Below, one piece after another: positions 25,555 through 34,570 of a stretch of DNA of 64,000 nucleotides. The position numbers were made by a program, and so were the translations under genes. The DNA comes from Candidatus Venteria ishoeyi (GTDB lineage: Bacteria > Pseudomonadota > Gammaproteobacteria > Beggiatoales > Beggiatoaceae): positions 35,874-99,873 of the forward strand of contig NZ_JAUCGJ010000012.1 in the NCBI RefSeq assembly GCF_030378065.1, read 5' to 3'. Numbering within the stretch: the first letter of the stretch is position 1; every line of letters begins with the position of its first letter. Under the pieces are notes generated by a model, which saw only the letters and a list, made by a program, of their open reading frames with translations, did not search any database and was not told the origin of the DNA.

Positions 25555-27426
25555 CTAATAAATCCTGGCGACACGAAAACCAACACTGACGTAGCGAGAC
25601 GAAGGCCTCCCGGTGTAGCGGTAAGCAGAACGCACCCTGTCCGGCCCGTTGTCCCAGGAGCCGCCGCGCAACACGCGGTTTTTATTATCTTTTTTATCCG
25701 GCAAACAGGTTTTTTCCTGACCTTTATACTTATTTTCATAAGCCGAACAGCTCCATTCCCAGGCATTACCCACAGTATCAAATAAACCAAAAGCATTAGC
25801 ACTGAAACTACCCACAGGCGCTGTTTGTTTAGCATCCCAACGGCTGCCGCAACCACGACAATTGGCTTTATTGTTGCCAATGGCATTGCCCCACCAGTAT
25901 TTGCTCTCGCTGCCCACCCGCGCCGCGTATTCCCATTGCGCTTCCGTTGGCAGGTGGTAGCCGTTGCCGGTTTCCCGGCTCAGCCACTCAGTATAAGCCA
26001 CAGCATCCAGCCAGGTGATACAGACAACAGGATGATTGGCAGTTTGGCTGAAATGGGGCTGCATAAATGCCTTGCAGCCCCATTCATTGCTAGGTTTTAC
26101 GCCTTGATAGCCCGTTGCCTGCACAAAAGACTGAAACTCCCCCAGGGTGATTTCATGGCGACTCATGGCAAACGCCGCAACAGATACCTGATGCACAGGT
26201 TGCTCATCACTACCCCCACCACCCTGAATATCCCCCATGCGAAAACTACCGGCGGGAATCGAGGCCATTTGCGGGCCTTTTGTGCCATTGCGCAACGTAT
26301 CCTGAAAAAAGCTGCTGGCACTACCGGTGCTGGTTGGCAAAACTGGCGGTGTTGTTGGCGCATTTTGCGCAAACTGGCGCGCCACTGGCGTGGTGGTCAC
26401 TACCTGCGCCCTTTTTTCCATCGCTTCTGCCGTCTGCCGCGCTGCCAGCAACTGTTGTTGCAAACGGCTGTTTTCCTCGCGTAAGCCTTGTGCTTGCGCT
26501 TGTTCTTGCAGCCGCGCCTGTTTTGCGCCCAGTTGCTGTTTCAAACGGTTGTTTTCCTGGCGTATACGCTGTGTCTGTGACCAGTCAAGACATTGCCCCA
26601 GGCAGAAATCACCGCTCAGGGTGCCGGTTTCCACGCGCGGCATTTGCGCGCTGCCGTGGGCTTTGGCATCGGTAACCACCGCCGCGCCCGCGTATTTGAG
26701 CAGTTGTTCAAAAGGCAGCGCGGCATAGTCGGACATGGCTTGCAGCACCTTGCCGGTGTAGACGCTGGTGCTTAAATTGTGATCCACGTAAGCCGCCGTG
26801 CCCAGCGTGCTGGCAAAACCGATAATGGAGCCTTCCGGCTGCATATCCCGCATCCCCCGTTCGCCAACACCTTTGCTGTTGCCGACATATTCCCGGCAGG
26901 CATCGAGCAGCATAATACGCACCCCGGCGTTGGAGGCTTCCAAATCACGTTTAATGGCGTGGGCGCTGACGGCGGCAGATTTAATACTGCCTTCGGTGTG
27001 AATTGTTCGCCCTACCGGAATCAGGTAATTTTCACTGTTGCCGCGATAATGTACGCCGTGACCGGAATAATAAAATAATACTGTGCCGCCACGGGGAATA
27101 TTTTTGATAAAATTAGCAATCTGCCTGTCCATTTGGCCTAAGTTGGCATCTTTGAGCACGGTGCTTTGGAAACCATAAGCCGCCAGTGCTTTTTGCATGT
27201 GTTCAACATCATTGCGCGGGTTATGACCGAGGCTGCGGAACATGCCTTGATTGCCATAGTTGCTGTTGCCTATCAGCAGCGCCAGACGCGGGCCGCTATG
27301 CCGGGCGGCATTGCCTGTGGCGTTGGCGGCAGGTGATTGAGTACTGCCTTTGCCGGTTTGCTTGGCGCTGCCGCTACAGGCTGAAAGCAGCACGGTACAC
27401 AGCAATAAAGCCATCAGAGTTTTCAT
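25555..27426 (-). CDS. DGR target protein C: caspase-FGE lipoprotein with VR2
   Basis: 623 residues. A lipoprotein signal has lipobox LSAC (Cys17) and a Ser/Gly/Ala-rich linker. A caspase-fold domain (about 45-285) has the dyad His123 (YYSGHG) and Cys177 (LDACRE). A Gln/Arg-rich coiled coil (about 290-345) and a Thr/Pro-rich spacer lead to an FGE/C-type-lectin-fold domain (about 380-623) with MASIPAGSFRMGD, MSRHEITLGEF and YHLPTEAQWEYAARVG. The FGE domain is closely similar to that of target A. VR2 forms the last 38 codons before IY-stop. Lipid anchoring differs from the soluble export signals of targets A and B, so the three targets may act at different places in the envelope. Confidence 0.93.
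   Translation of the reverse strand: MKTLMALLLCTVLLSACSGSAKQTGKGSTQSPAANATGNAARHSGPRLALLIGNSNYGNQGMFRSLGHNPRNDVEHMQKALAAYGFQSTVLKDANLGQMDRQIANFIKNIPRGGTVLFYYSGHGVHYRGNSENYLIPVGRTIHTEGSIKSAAVSAHAIKRDLEASNAGVRIMLLDACREYVGNSKGVGERGMRDMQPEGSIIGFASTLGTAAYVDHNLSTSVYTGKVLQAMSDYAALPFEQLLKYAGAAVVTDAKAHGSAQMPRVETGTLSGDFCLGQCLDWSQTQRIRQENNRLKQQLGAKQARLQEQAQAQGLREENSRLQQQLLAARQTAEAMEKRAQVVTTTPVARQFAQNAPTTPPVLPTSTGSASSFFQDTLRNGTKGPQMASIPAGSFRMGDIQGGGGSDEQPVHQVSVAAFAMSRHEITLGEFQSFVQATGYQGVKPSNEWGCKAFMQPHFSQTANHPVVCITWLDAVAYTEWLSRETGNGYHLPTEAQWEYAARVGSESKYWWGNAIGNNKANCRGCGSRWDAKQTAPVGSFSANAFGLFDTVGNAWEWSCSAYENKYKGQEKTCLPDKKDNKNRVLRGGSWDNGPDRVRSAYRYTGRPSSRYVSVGFRVARIY
25564..25677 (-). repeat. DGR variable repeat VR2
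   Basis: 114 bp aligned without gaps to the TR. It has 18 differences, all at TR adenines (for example AAA to GGG, AAC to GTC, AAA to TCT). It is on the opposite strand to the TR, about 1.4 kb away. The variable residues differ from those of VR1 at most positions, so the two have diversified independently. Confidence 0.97.
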
Positions 27427-27535
27427 GATATTCGCTTCCAGTTTAAGGTGAAACAGAATGTACCACAGAGACGCGGGGAGCGCAGAAGAAAAGTTTTTAT
27501 GCCGTGACCTCTGCGGGAGAAAATTTGACAGCCTC

Positions 27536-27644
27536 CTAGGACATCAGCAAGCTTATTTTGACGGAAGTGCAGACCTGACAGGTTTTAAAAACCTGTCAGG
27601 TCTTTGGTATGAAGCCCGACAATAGAATGTTGCTGATGTACTAG
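27536..27644. mobile_element. MITE-like palindromic element, about 109 bp, copy 1
   Basis: The terminal inverted repeats are CTAGGACATCAGCAA and, at the other end, the complement of CTAGTACATCAGCAA. The centre is the AGACCTGACAGG palindrome. There is no coding capacity. Copies occur at 50112-50221 (inverted) and 63581-63688. It ends 4 bp before the stop of the OmpA-like gene. Confidence 0.75.
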
Positions 27645-27648
27645 GACA

Positions 27649-28176
27649 TCATGGCATTTTGACAAACTCCACCCGCCGGTTCCAGCGCCGGTCGTGATCG
27701 CTTTGTTGTTGTAAATTGCCGCGCAGGGGTTGGGATTCACCATAGGCGGCAATTTGTAGCCGCGCCGGGTCAATTTGATACATCCTCACCAGATAGTCTT
27801 TGACACTTTGCGCGCGTTGTTGGGAGAGTTGTAAGTTATAGGCAGCATCGCCAATATAATCCGTATGCCCGTGAATGCTGAAGTGCATGTCGGCAAGGTT
27901 TTGCAAGGCGCTGCCCCATTCAGCCAGCAGCGCATAAAATTCGGGTTTTAATGCGCTGGCATCAAATTCAAACAAAACGCCAACCCGATCCGGTTGGATG
28001 CTGACACCTTTACTGACACCTTTGGCAACCCGTGTGCTGCGGCCTGCGCAGTGTCCGTGACGGTAAAAGTTTTCAATTTCTGCCTGGGTTTTGAGAAAAC
28101 ATAAACCATTTTGCACATCTGCGCGTGCTGGCGTTATGAGCATGAATAGCGCGTATAAAAAAAGTATTGTTTTCAT
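27649..28176 (-). CDS. Secreted OmpA-like peptidoglycan-binding protein
   Basis: About 175 residues. A signal peptide (about 1-19, ending PARA) is followed by a short Cys-containing segment (GLCFLKTQAEIENFYRHGHC) and an OmpA-C/MotB-type domain (about 65-175). The peptidoglycan-binding signature is clear: IHGHTDYIGDAAYNLQLSQQ, RAQSVKDYL, IAAYGESQP and the final NRRVEF. It has no beta-barrel, so it is periplasmic and probably tethers a complex to the wall. The ATG at 28176 with an AGGAAA ribosome-binding site was chosen. It lies just upstream, in transcription order, of the lipoprotein target C on the same strand, separated by a MITE. Confidence 0.85.
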   Translation of the reverse strand: MKTILFLYALFMLITPARADVQNGLCFLKTQAEIENFYRHGHCAGRSTRVAKGVSKGVSIQPDRVGVLFEFDASALKPEFYALLAEWGSALQNLADMHFSIHGHTDYIGDAAYNLQLSQQRAQSVKDYLVRMYQIDPARLQIAAYGESQPLRGNLQQQSDHDRRWNRRVEFVKMP

Positions 28177-28200
28177 TTTATTTTCCTGTGTCAATCAATT

Positions 28201-28235
28201 CTCATAGAGACGTAGCGGTGCTACGTCTCTATGAG
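28201..28235. repeat. Palindromic repeat of the GAGACGTWGC family
   Basis: A perfect 16-bp stem, arms CTCATAGAGACGTAGC and its complement, 3-nt loop. It lies in the 60-bp gap between the coiled-coil gene and the OmpA-like gene, both on the minus strand, so it may set their relative expression. Confidence 0.8.
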
Positions 28236-28236
28236 A

Positions 28237-29034
28237 TTATGTGCCTTCGCTCAGGAAAGCTTCAAAATCAGCGTCAAAAGCTTTGGCCTGATAGGTTTGA
28301 TTGCGGCTGGATTCCAGCAAATCTTTGGTCATGCCGATGGGATTATAATCATCCATCATTTTATCACTGCCGGTGAGTACGTCTTGCGTAATCTGGTCAA
28401 TGCCTGCAATCATGTTGTCCAGCTCTGTGCTGGCTTTTGCCGCTTCTGCAATCATTATACGCGGCCCGATTTCGCTTTTTGCCATTTCAACTTTGCTGCT
28501 TTGTGCCAGCATGGCGTATAACTGTGCATTTAAGTGTTGTTTGGTCTGGCGGGCTTTTTCCAGCAGGGTTTCTTTATTTTGCTTTTCGGTGTGCAGCAGC
28601 GCCAGTTGGCTTTTGAATGCGTCTATCCCTGGATACATGCGTCCGGCAAATTTAATGACTTCAACCTTTTGGGTTTTATTGGTTTCCACTGCCTGTAAAT
28701 AGACCTTGCGACCTTCTTTTAAGAACGCGCTGGTTTTTGCCAGTTCTTCATTATGTTGCTGGATATGGGTTTCCAACGGGGTGAGGTTGTTGCGGATATT
28801 ACGGGTGATACGCTGTAATTTTTCCTGTTGTCCCTGCAAACGTTTTTCCGTGTCGCGTAAATAGGCCACAGGATTGTCCCGTTTGGCTTTTTCTGACCAT
28901 TGTGTGGGGCTGCCGATATAGGTGGCGGCTTCTGCCAACCAGGCTGGTGCAAAACGATTTGCCAGGGCGTATGCGAGGCTGAGAATCATCAGTAGCAGGG
29001 CGATGGCTTGTATCGGTTTCATCATGGCGTTCAT
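28237..29034 (-). CDS. Membrane-anchored coiled-coil protein, unknown function
   Basis: A 265-residue protein with an N-terminal hydrophobic segment (about 6-27, IQAIALLLMILSLAYALA) that could be a signal anchor. The rest is long charged helices likely to form a coiled coil (about 60-200). I do not recognise the family. It precedes the OmpA-like gene in the same orientation and probably belongs to its transcript. An AGGAGAAAAC ribosome-binding site supports the ATG at 29034; later ATGs at residues 4 and 5 are possible. Its stop overlaps the edge of the palindrome at 28201. Confidence 0.65.
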   Translation of the reverse strand: MNAMMKPIQAIALLLMILSLAYALANRFAPAWLAEAATYIGSPTQWSEKAKRDNPVAYLRDTEKRLQGQQEKLQRITRNIRNNLTPLETHIQQHNEELAKTSAFLKEGRKVYLQAVETNKTQKVEVIKFAGRMYPGIDAFKSQLALLHTEKQNKETLLEKARQTKQHLNAQLYAMLAQSSKVEMAKSEIGPRIMIAEAAKASTELDNMIAGIDQITQDVLTGSDKMMDDYNPIGMTKDLLESSRNQTYQAKAFDADFEAFLSEGT

Positions 29035-29278
29035 GCGTTTTCTCCTGAAAAATAAGGGGGGTTAATAAGCAGTCAGATTGTTTTGACTGTTATAGCAAGC
29101 TTGGCAGGGGAAAATTCAGCACTTGTCCAAAATTTTTTCACTATTAAGGTCTGAATAGTTACAGTTGTACTGCTTACCTTGAAAGGATAGAAGTGATTTT
29201 CTATACATTGATATCCTAAATACCGAGTGATAGACTCACTGACTTAAGATTTTTTCAAGGTAAATAAGGAAAATAATT

Positions 29279-31342
29279 ATGATAAAGCTTATCTATACAA
29301 AAATTTTTTATGTGGCGGCGCTTTTTTTATTAGCCAATAGCGCCTTCGCTTCTCCGGTTATTCTCAATATGGATACCCATCCTCAAGACCGGGGCTGGGT
29401 AACGTCTTGTTATAACACTGGCAGTTCTTCATTGGATAACGGCATCCTCAAAATTGACAGTGATACTTGTTATTCCTTTCGACCCCAGCTAGAGACGACT
29501 GAATACAGTGATACCGGCTGGGTAGTAAAAACCAGGATGCGGATAGCTGATTCTCAAATTCTCCAATATGATGAGCTGTCTTCAAACAACCAGACTTTGG
29601 TGGATGCTAATGGTAACCCCTTTTCCAACAATACATTTATAGACCCTGAAGATTTAGTGCTGGCTCATATTGAATTAAGCGATGATATTCGCTATGCCAA
29701 ACTTTCTTTTTATGCCGATAGAGTCAAGCTGAATGGTTATTACCAGGAAATCAAACTGGATATGAGCCAGTTTCATGAGTTCCGTCTTGTGGGTGATTTA
29801 ACGAGTATCCGTCTTTATGTTGATGGCGCATTAGCGATCAATTGGCGGGATGTTGTTAATTATGGCAATCAAGAACGTTTTTATTTAAATATGAGGCACC
29901 TCTCTTTCGGCATCGATAATAGAAATTATTCCAGCTATATTAATGAAATCAGCTATCCCGGTGTACGTTCAGTGACAGAATGGGATTCTTTTGAATATGA
30001 CTTAAGCGCGCCAATGACGGGGGATGACATTCAAGATGAAGGAATGTATGTTCAGTACATGCCGGAAGGTTATATCGGTGAGGGGATTTTAGAGTTTGTT
30101 GGGGTATTAAACAGTTCAGCTCAAACAGCCGCAGGGGAGTATCAGGTTTATTACAGCGATGGCAGCAGTCAGATATTTCCAGTGTCTTTTCCGCCCTATC
30201 AACGCAGCAGCCTGGATATCAGAGGGCTGGGCGTTAAGCAGGATACACGTTTTGCATCGGTGCTTAAAACGGATCGCCGGACGACTGCAACGCTAATCCA
30301 TTATGAACAGGGTAAGGCTTTAGGTGCTAATTTTACGACTGCAACCAACACGCGCTGGGGAATAGCGGAAGGGTTTGCCAGTCTGCATACTGAAGATTAT
30401 TTAAATCTGTTTAATCCTGGTGATGAAATGGTCGAGGTTGAAGTAAAAATTCATCCTGAGCATCGCTTACGCAATGATTTAGTGCTGAGAGTACATAGTA
30501 AAAGCCGCGCTACCCTGCCTGTTCATGAATTTTTTAAAGAAGAGTCGCTGCCTTTTCCCTATGGCATTACGGTGAAATCTACAGGGCCTGTCGTTGCTGC
30601 CTTATCCCGGCATGATGCGGGTTTTGGTGATGGGATGTTATTTATGGCAACCCCAGGTATGGGCGAAACTTCCGGTTATGTTGCTGAAGGTTTGGCAACT
30701 AAAAATAATTATGAATATTTTGATGTGCTTAATCTTAATACCTTCCCTATTAATCTTGAATTGAGCATTCATTATATTGATGGCATATCACAAACCACAA
30801 AGCATTATATTTCCGGTTATAATCAATGGACAGGTATTACGCTGACTGATAATAATATCGTGACGCGACCTGATATTGCTTATGCTGTCGAGTATCAAGC
30901 AACGGCTTATTATAACCATAATCTAAATGCCCCGGTTATCGCTAACTTTATTCATGCGCAGGCAGGCCGCATGGAAGGGGTGCGCTTCCAGCAGGATTCA
31001 CATCGCTATTGGGAATTTGCCGAGGGGTTTCGCAGTGCAAATCAAGCAACCGTGCAAGAGCATTTAGCGATATTCAATCCCTCTAATGAAGCAGCCGATG
31101 GCACCATAACCTTTTATTATGATGATGGTCTTAACCCAACAGTCATACCGTTTAAGGTTTCTTCATACGGTAAGGCTTCTTTTGCCCTCCATAAGTTGAC
31201 AGAACTGCGTCAAGCGCATTCCTGGGGCGGCATTTCTTATGGCATTCACATTAATTCCAATGTCGGCGTTATTGCACATTTCAGCCATCAGGATAAAAAT
31301 CTGGGTGGTGGTTTTGCCTTAAATGGCACCGGATGGGATTAA
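29279..31342 (+). CDS. Large secreted protein with a LamG/concanavalin-like N-terminus
   Basis: 687 residues with a signal peptide (about 1-25, ending NSAFAS). The N-terminal 200 residues look like a jelly-roll domain (SFYADRVKLNGYYQEIKLDM, HEFRLVGDLTSIRLYVDGAL is typical of LamG-like sugar-binding domains). The remainder has three or four repeats of a beta-rich unit marked by WGIAEGF / YVAEGL / WEFAEGF, then N-P-G/S turns and F-Y-x-D-G. These repeats resemble those of extracellular matrix or sheath proteins, but I cannot name the family. The preceding 244 bp hold no gene; a likely AAGGAAAA ribosome-binding site is at 29267-29274. Confidence 0.65.
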   Translation: MIKLIYTKIFYVAALFLLANSAFASPVILNMDTHPQDRGWVTSCYNTGSSSLDNGILKIDSDTCYSFRPQLETTEYSDTGWVVKTRMRIADSQILQYDELSSNNQTLVDANGNPFSNNTFIDPEDLVLAHIELSDDIRYAKLSFYADRVKLNGYYQEIKLDMSQFHEFRLVGDLTSIRLYVDGALAINWRDVVNYGNQERFYLNMRHLSFGIDNRNYSSYINEISYPGVRSVTEWDSFEYDLSAPMTGDDIQDEGMYVQYMPEGYIGEGILEFVGVLNSSAQTAAGEYQVYYSDGSSQIFPVSFPPYQRSSLDIRGLGVKQDTRFASVLKTDRRTTATLIHYEQGKALGANFTTATNTRWGIAEGFASLHTEDYLNLFNPGDEMVEVEVKIHPEHRLRNDLVLRVHSKSRATLPVHEFFKEESLPFPYGITVKSTGPVVAALSRHDAGFGDGMLFMATPGMGETSGYVAEGLATKNNYEYFDVLNLNTFPINLELSIHYIDGISQTTKHYISGYNQWTGITLTDNNIVTRPDIAYAVEYQATAYYNHNLNAPVIANFIHAQAGRMEGVRFQQDSHRYWEFAEGFRSANQATVQEHLAIFNPSNEAADGTITFYYDDGLNPTVIPFKVSSYGKASFALHKLTELRQAHSWGGISYGIHINSNVGVIAHFSHQDKNLGGGFALNGTGWD

Positions 31343-31388
31343 TCTGCAAGCGAGATCGGGGTTATCATCCCCGCAATGGCAGCGCGCT

Positions 31389-33383
31389 TTAGCCTGCCGC
31401 TGCCAAAGCACTGCGCACTTCACTCAATAGCCGATCATGGCTGTAAGAACCTTTACGGAACACAGTGGCGGCACTTTCGCTGAGGCGGCATTTATCGTCT
31501 TCGGTAAGGTCTTTAGCAGTGAGCACGACCACCGGAATTAATTTCCATGAAGGGTTATTGCGTAAGTTTTCAATTAATTCAAAACCATCCATTTCCGGCA
31601 TCATTAAATCAGACAGGATTAAATCGGGTTGTTCGTGGCGGATGGCTTCCAGGGCCAAGCGACCATTTTGTGCTTTTTTCACGCGCCAGCCGGTTTTGCT
31701 CAGCATACGCTCTAACATATCCAGATGCATGGTATCATCATCCACCACCAGCATCAGCGGTGTATCATTATCACGCGGACGGTATTTATCCAATACCCCG
31801 GCTAACTGTTCATGTTCCACCGGTTTCAGCAGATAGCCGGAAGCGCCCAGAGAATAACCCTGATTTTCTTTTTCCAGCATGGATAGCATTAATACCGGCA
31901 CGTTGATGAGTTGCGGATTATTTTTCAGTGTCGGTAAAATCGACCAGGCATCCATATCCGGCATACCGCTTTCCAAAACAATCATTGAGGGATGAATTGT
32001 TTGTGCCAGTTCCAGGCCTTCTTCACTACTTGCGGCAATGCTCACCTGATAACCCAGGTTGTTAATATAATTATGCAACATCCCGCAAGTTTGAGGATCA
32101 TGATTAATGACCAGCACCATGCCTTTATTGGTATCCGGGTTTTGCGTTGCGACTGAGTTTGTTTGGTGGGGCAGATCAATTTTATGTATACCAATGCTTA
32201 GCGGCAGGCGAATGGTAAAAGTTGTGCCGCGCCCAGCCTCACTTTTCACGCTGATTTTGCCTTCCATCAACTCCACAAAGCTTTTGGTGATCACCAGACC
32301 CAGTCCGGTACCCCCGTATTCGCGGGTGGTAGAGGTATCTGCCTGGGTGAAGGCATGGAATAATTTACCTAACTGCACCGAAGTCATGCCAATGCCATTG
32401 TCCGTTACCACAAAATCAAGCCATTGACCCTCATTATCAGGTGCTTTTACCACGCTGAGTATTATTTTGCCTTGTTCGGTAAATTTGGAAGCATTACTGA
32501 GCAGGTTGAAAATTATCTGGCGCACTTTGGTTATATCGCCGTACATTTCCTCCACGTCATCCGCGCACACGACTTCCAGGGTATTATCTTTGTTGTTGAT
32601 CAATGGTTGGATGGTGTTTGCGGTATCATGCAGTAAATCGGGGATATTAATGCTTTCATTATAAAGTTGTATTTTACCGGCTTCAATTTTGGAAAAGTCC
32701 AGCACATCATTAATCAAGCCCAGTAAATGTTTTCCTGCGCTGCGGATTTTATCTAAATCATCTGTTAACTCAGGTACTGCTAAATCTTCGGCATCTTCTT
32801 TAAGTATTTCGCTGTAGCCAAGAATGGCATTCATGGGGGTACGTAATTCATGACTCATGTTGGCTATGAAACGGCTTTTGGCGACATTCGATTCTTCTGC
32901 GGTTTGTTTGGCTTCCTGTAGCGCATTGACCACAGTTTCCAAAGTTTGATTATGTTTTTGCAGCACTTGGTTTTTTTCTTCAAGTTCAGTGCGTAGCTTA
33001 TATAATTCCAAATGGGTGTTGACCCGTGCCAGCACTTCCTCTTGTTGAAAAGGCTTAATAATATAATCCGCCGCGCCCAGTTCAAAGCCTTTAACCTTGT
33101 CTACGGTCTCTGTCAAAGCACTCATAAAGATAACAGGGATGTAGCGACTATGTTCCTGCTCTTTAAGTATACGGCAGGTTTCAAAACCATCCATTTCCGG
33201 CATCATAATATCCAGCAAAATCAGGTCAGGATGCATGAGTTCCACCCGTTGCAAGGCTTTTTTGCCATTCTTGGCAATCAGTACTTTAAACCCCTGTTCT
33301 CCCAAAAAAGTGTGTAATACACTCAGGTTATTAGGGTTATCATCGACAACCAGCAAAGTATTCTGTTTATTTTTTGCATTCAT
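31389..33383 (-). CDS. Hybrid histidine kinase with three receiver domains
   Basis: A 664-residue cytoplasmic signalling protein. It has REC1 (about 8-125, phospho-Asp58 in [11 protein letters not shown]), a coiled coil, a HisKA domain with His178 ([19 protein letters not shown]), an HATPase domain (about 285-395; N box [10 protein letters not shown] boxes VTDNGIGM and GGTGLGLVI), REC2 (about 422-535) and REC3 (about 543-660, Asp592 in ILSDLMMP). REC2 has Glu471 where the phospho-Asp should be (IVLESGMP), so it is a pseudo-receiver. There are no membrane segments, so input probably comes by phosphotransfer to REC1 or by partner binding. It is monocistronic. Confidence 0.92.
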   Translation of the reverse strand: MNAKNKQNTLLVVDDNPNNLSVLHTFLGEQGFKVLIAKNGKKALQRVELMHPDLILLDIMMPEMDGFETCRILKEQEHSRYIPVIFMSALTETVDKVKGFELGAADYIIKPFQQEEVLARVNTHLELYKLRTELEEKNQVLQKHNQTLETVVNALQEAKQTAEESNVAKSRFIANMSHELRTPMNAILGYSEILKEDAEDLAVPELTDDLDKIRSAGKHLLGLINDVLDFSKIEAGKIQLYNESINIPDLLHDTANTIQPLINNKDNTLEVVCADDVEEMYGDITKVRQIIFNLLSNASKFTEQGKIILSVVKAPDNEGQWLDFVVTDNGIGMTSVQLGKLFHAFTQADTSTTREYGGTGLGLVITKSFVELMEGKISVKSEAGRGTTFTIRLPLSIGIHKIDLPHQTNSVATQNPDTNKGMVLVINHDPQTCGMLHNYINNLGYQVSIAASSEEGLELAQTIHPSMIVLESGMPDMDAWSILPTLKNNPQLINVPVLMLSMLEKENQGYSLGASGYLLKPVEHEQLAGVLDKYRPRDNDTPLMLVVDDDTMHLDMLERMLSKTGWRVKKAQNGRLALEAIRHEQPDLILSDLMMPEMDGFELIENLRNNPSWKLIPVVVLTAKDLTEDDKCRLSESAATVFRKGSYSHDRLLSEVRSALAAAG

Positions 33384-33541
33384 GCTGTTTTTTCCTTATT
33401 TGCCCCGGTTAAGAGTGCCCTCATTGTGGATTTCTTGTGAAATTCGCTAAAATACGTGGAATGGATTAACTTTAGGTTATTTTCTATATTTTCCGCGTAT
33501 TCTGCGGCAAAAAATAATTGGGGTTTGAATAGTTACGATTA

Positions 33542-33700
33542 AGGAGTGAGGATAAATAAATACAGAAACTGGGCGCAGGATTTTTATTTATTTTCAAGGC
33601 GTGAAAACAGGCGCATAGCAAGCTATGTAACTGTTTTCACAACGCAGAAAATGGAGAAAAATACCAGCCAGGTTGCTGAAGTTATAAAATTCTCGCTCCT
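33542..33700. mobile_element. MITE-like element, about 160 bp, copy 1
   Basis: Ends in 9-bp imperfect terminal inverted repeats (AGGAGTGAG and CTCGCTCCT) and contains an internal hairpin (GTGAAAACAG ... CTGTTTTCAC). It is nearly identical to 35957-36116. It lies in the 444-bp gap between the kinase and pgl, where I see no gene. Confidence 0.8.
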
Positions 33701-33827
33701 AAGAGTCATATTGTATCAATACCAGGGCTAATGCCAGTTGATGCTTTCTTGGATAATAGCTTATTCCATTAAGAATTTCTTCTTATTTGCCTGAACTGCA
33801 TTCCACATGCCATTTTAGAAAAAATTA

Positions 33828-34526
33828 TTATTTAGGAATGCTCAATGCCGCTTGGTCAATATAAACTGCTGTCTCCTTTTCTGAACAGATACGACTGATG
33901 GGTAAATCCTTCCCATTTTTCCAGGCTTTCACGGCATTTTGTTTGCTTTCTCCGGTGATTAAAAATAAAACCTGTCGGGTTGAAGATAAAGCGGCAACAC
34001 TGAGGCTGACGCGCTCGGCAGGTGGTTTAGGTGCGTTATATACGGCATGAGTCCAATGTGGCGCGGGTAGGTATTGGTGATCGGGAAATAAGCTGGCGGT
34101 ATGACCGTCTTCCCCTATGCCTAGTAAGGCCAAATCAAAAGGTAAAACCGGCACGATAAGTTGGCTGTATTGTCGTGCGGCAGTTTCCGGTTCTCGTTCA
34201 GCAGGTATTATGTGGTGTTGTTGCGCTGGAATTGCCACATGATCCAACCAGGCGGTTTGCACCATCTGGCTGTTGCGCTCAGCATGTCCGACAGGCAGAC
34301 AGCGTTCATCACCATAATAGAGATGCCAATATTGCCAATCGGCTTGGGCTTGGCTCAGGTAGCGATAACAGGCTTCCGGGGTGCGTCCTCCGGCTAATAC
34401 CAGGTGAAAAGCACCACGCGCTGCAATGGCTTGTCGGGCTGCGGTCAGAATTTTTTGGCAGGCTTGTTGCGCAACGGTGTTGGCATCTGGAAAAATATGC
34501 CAATGTAAGGATTGTAGGTTGGACAT
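33828..34526 (-). CDS. pgl: 6-phosphogluconolactonase
   Basis: A 232-residue enzyme that hydrolyses 6-phosphogluconolactone in the oxidative pentose phosphate or Entner-Doudoroff pathway. Family motifs: LVLAGGRTPEACYRYLS near residue 40, WHLYYGDERCLPVGHAERNSQM near 67, and LLGIGEDGHTASLFPDH near 135, with the catalytic Asp/His region intact. Length is normal for the DevB/Pgl class. zwf and edd are not adjacent, so it has been separated from its usual operon. It is divergent from the thioredoxin/DsbD-like gene with a gap of about 45 bp. Confidence 0.93.
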   Translation of the reverse strand: MSNLQSLHWHIFPDANTVAQQACQKILTAARQAIAARGAFHLVLAGGRTPEACYRYLSQAQADWQYWHLYYGDERCLPVGHAERNSQMVQTAWLDHVAIPAQQHHIIPAEREPETAARQYSQLIVPVLPFDLALLGIGEDGHTASLFPDHQYLPAPHWTHAVYNAPKPPAERVSLSVAALSSTRQVLFLITGESKQNAVKAWKNGKDLPISRICSEKETAVYIDQAALSIPK

Positions 34527-34570
34527 CGCTTAATATTATCCGTGGCAATTAAAAAAGAGTGCAACAGCTT

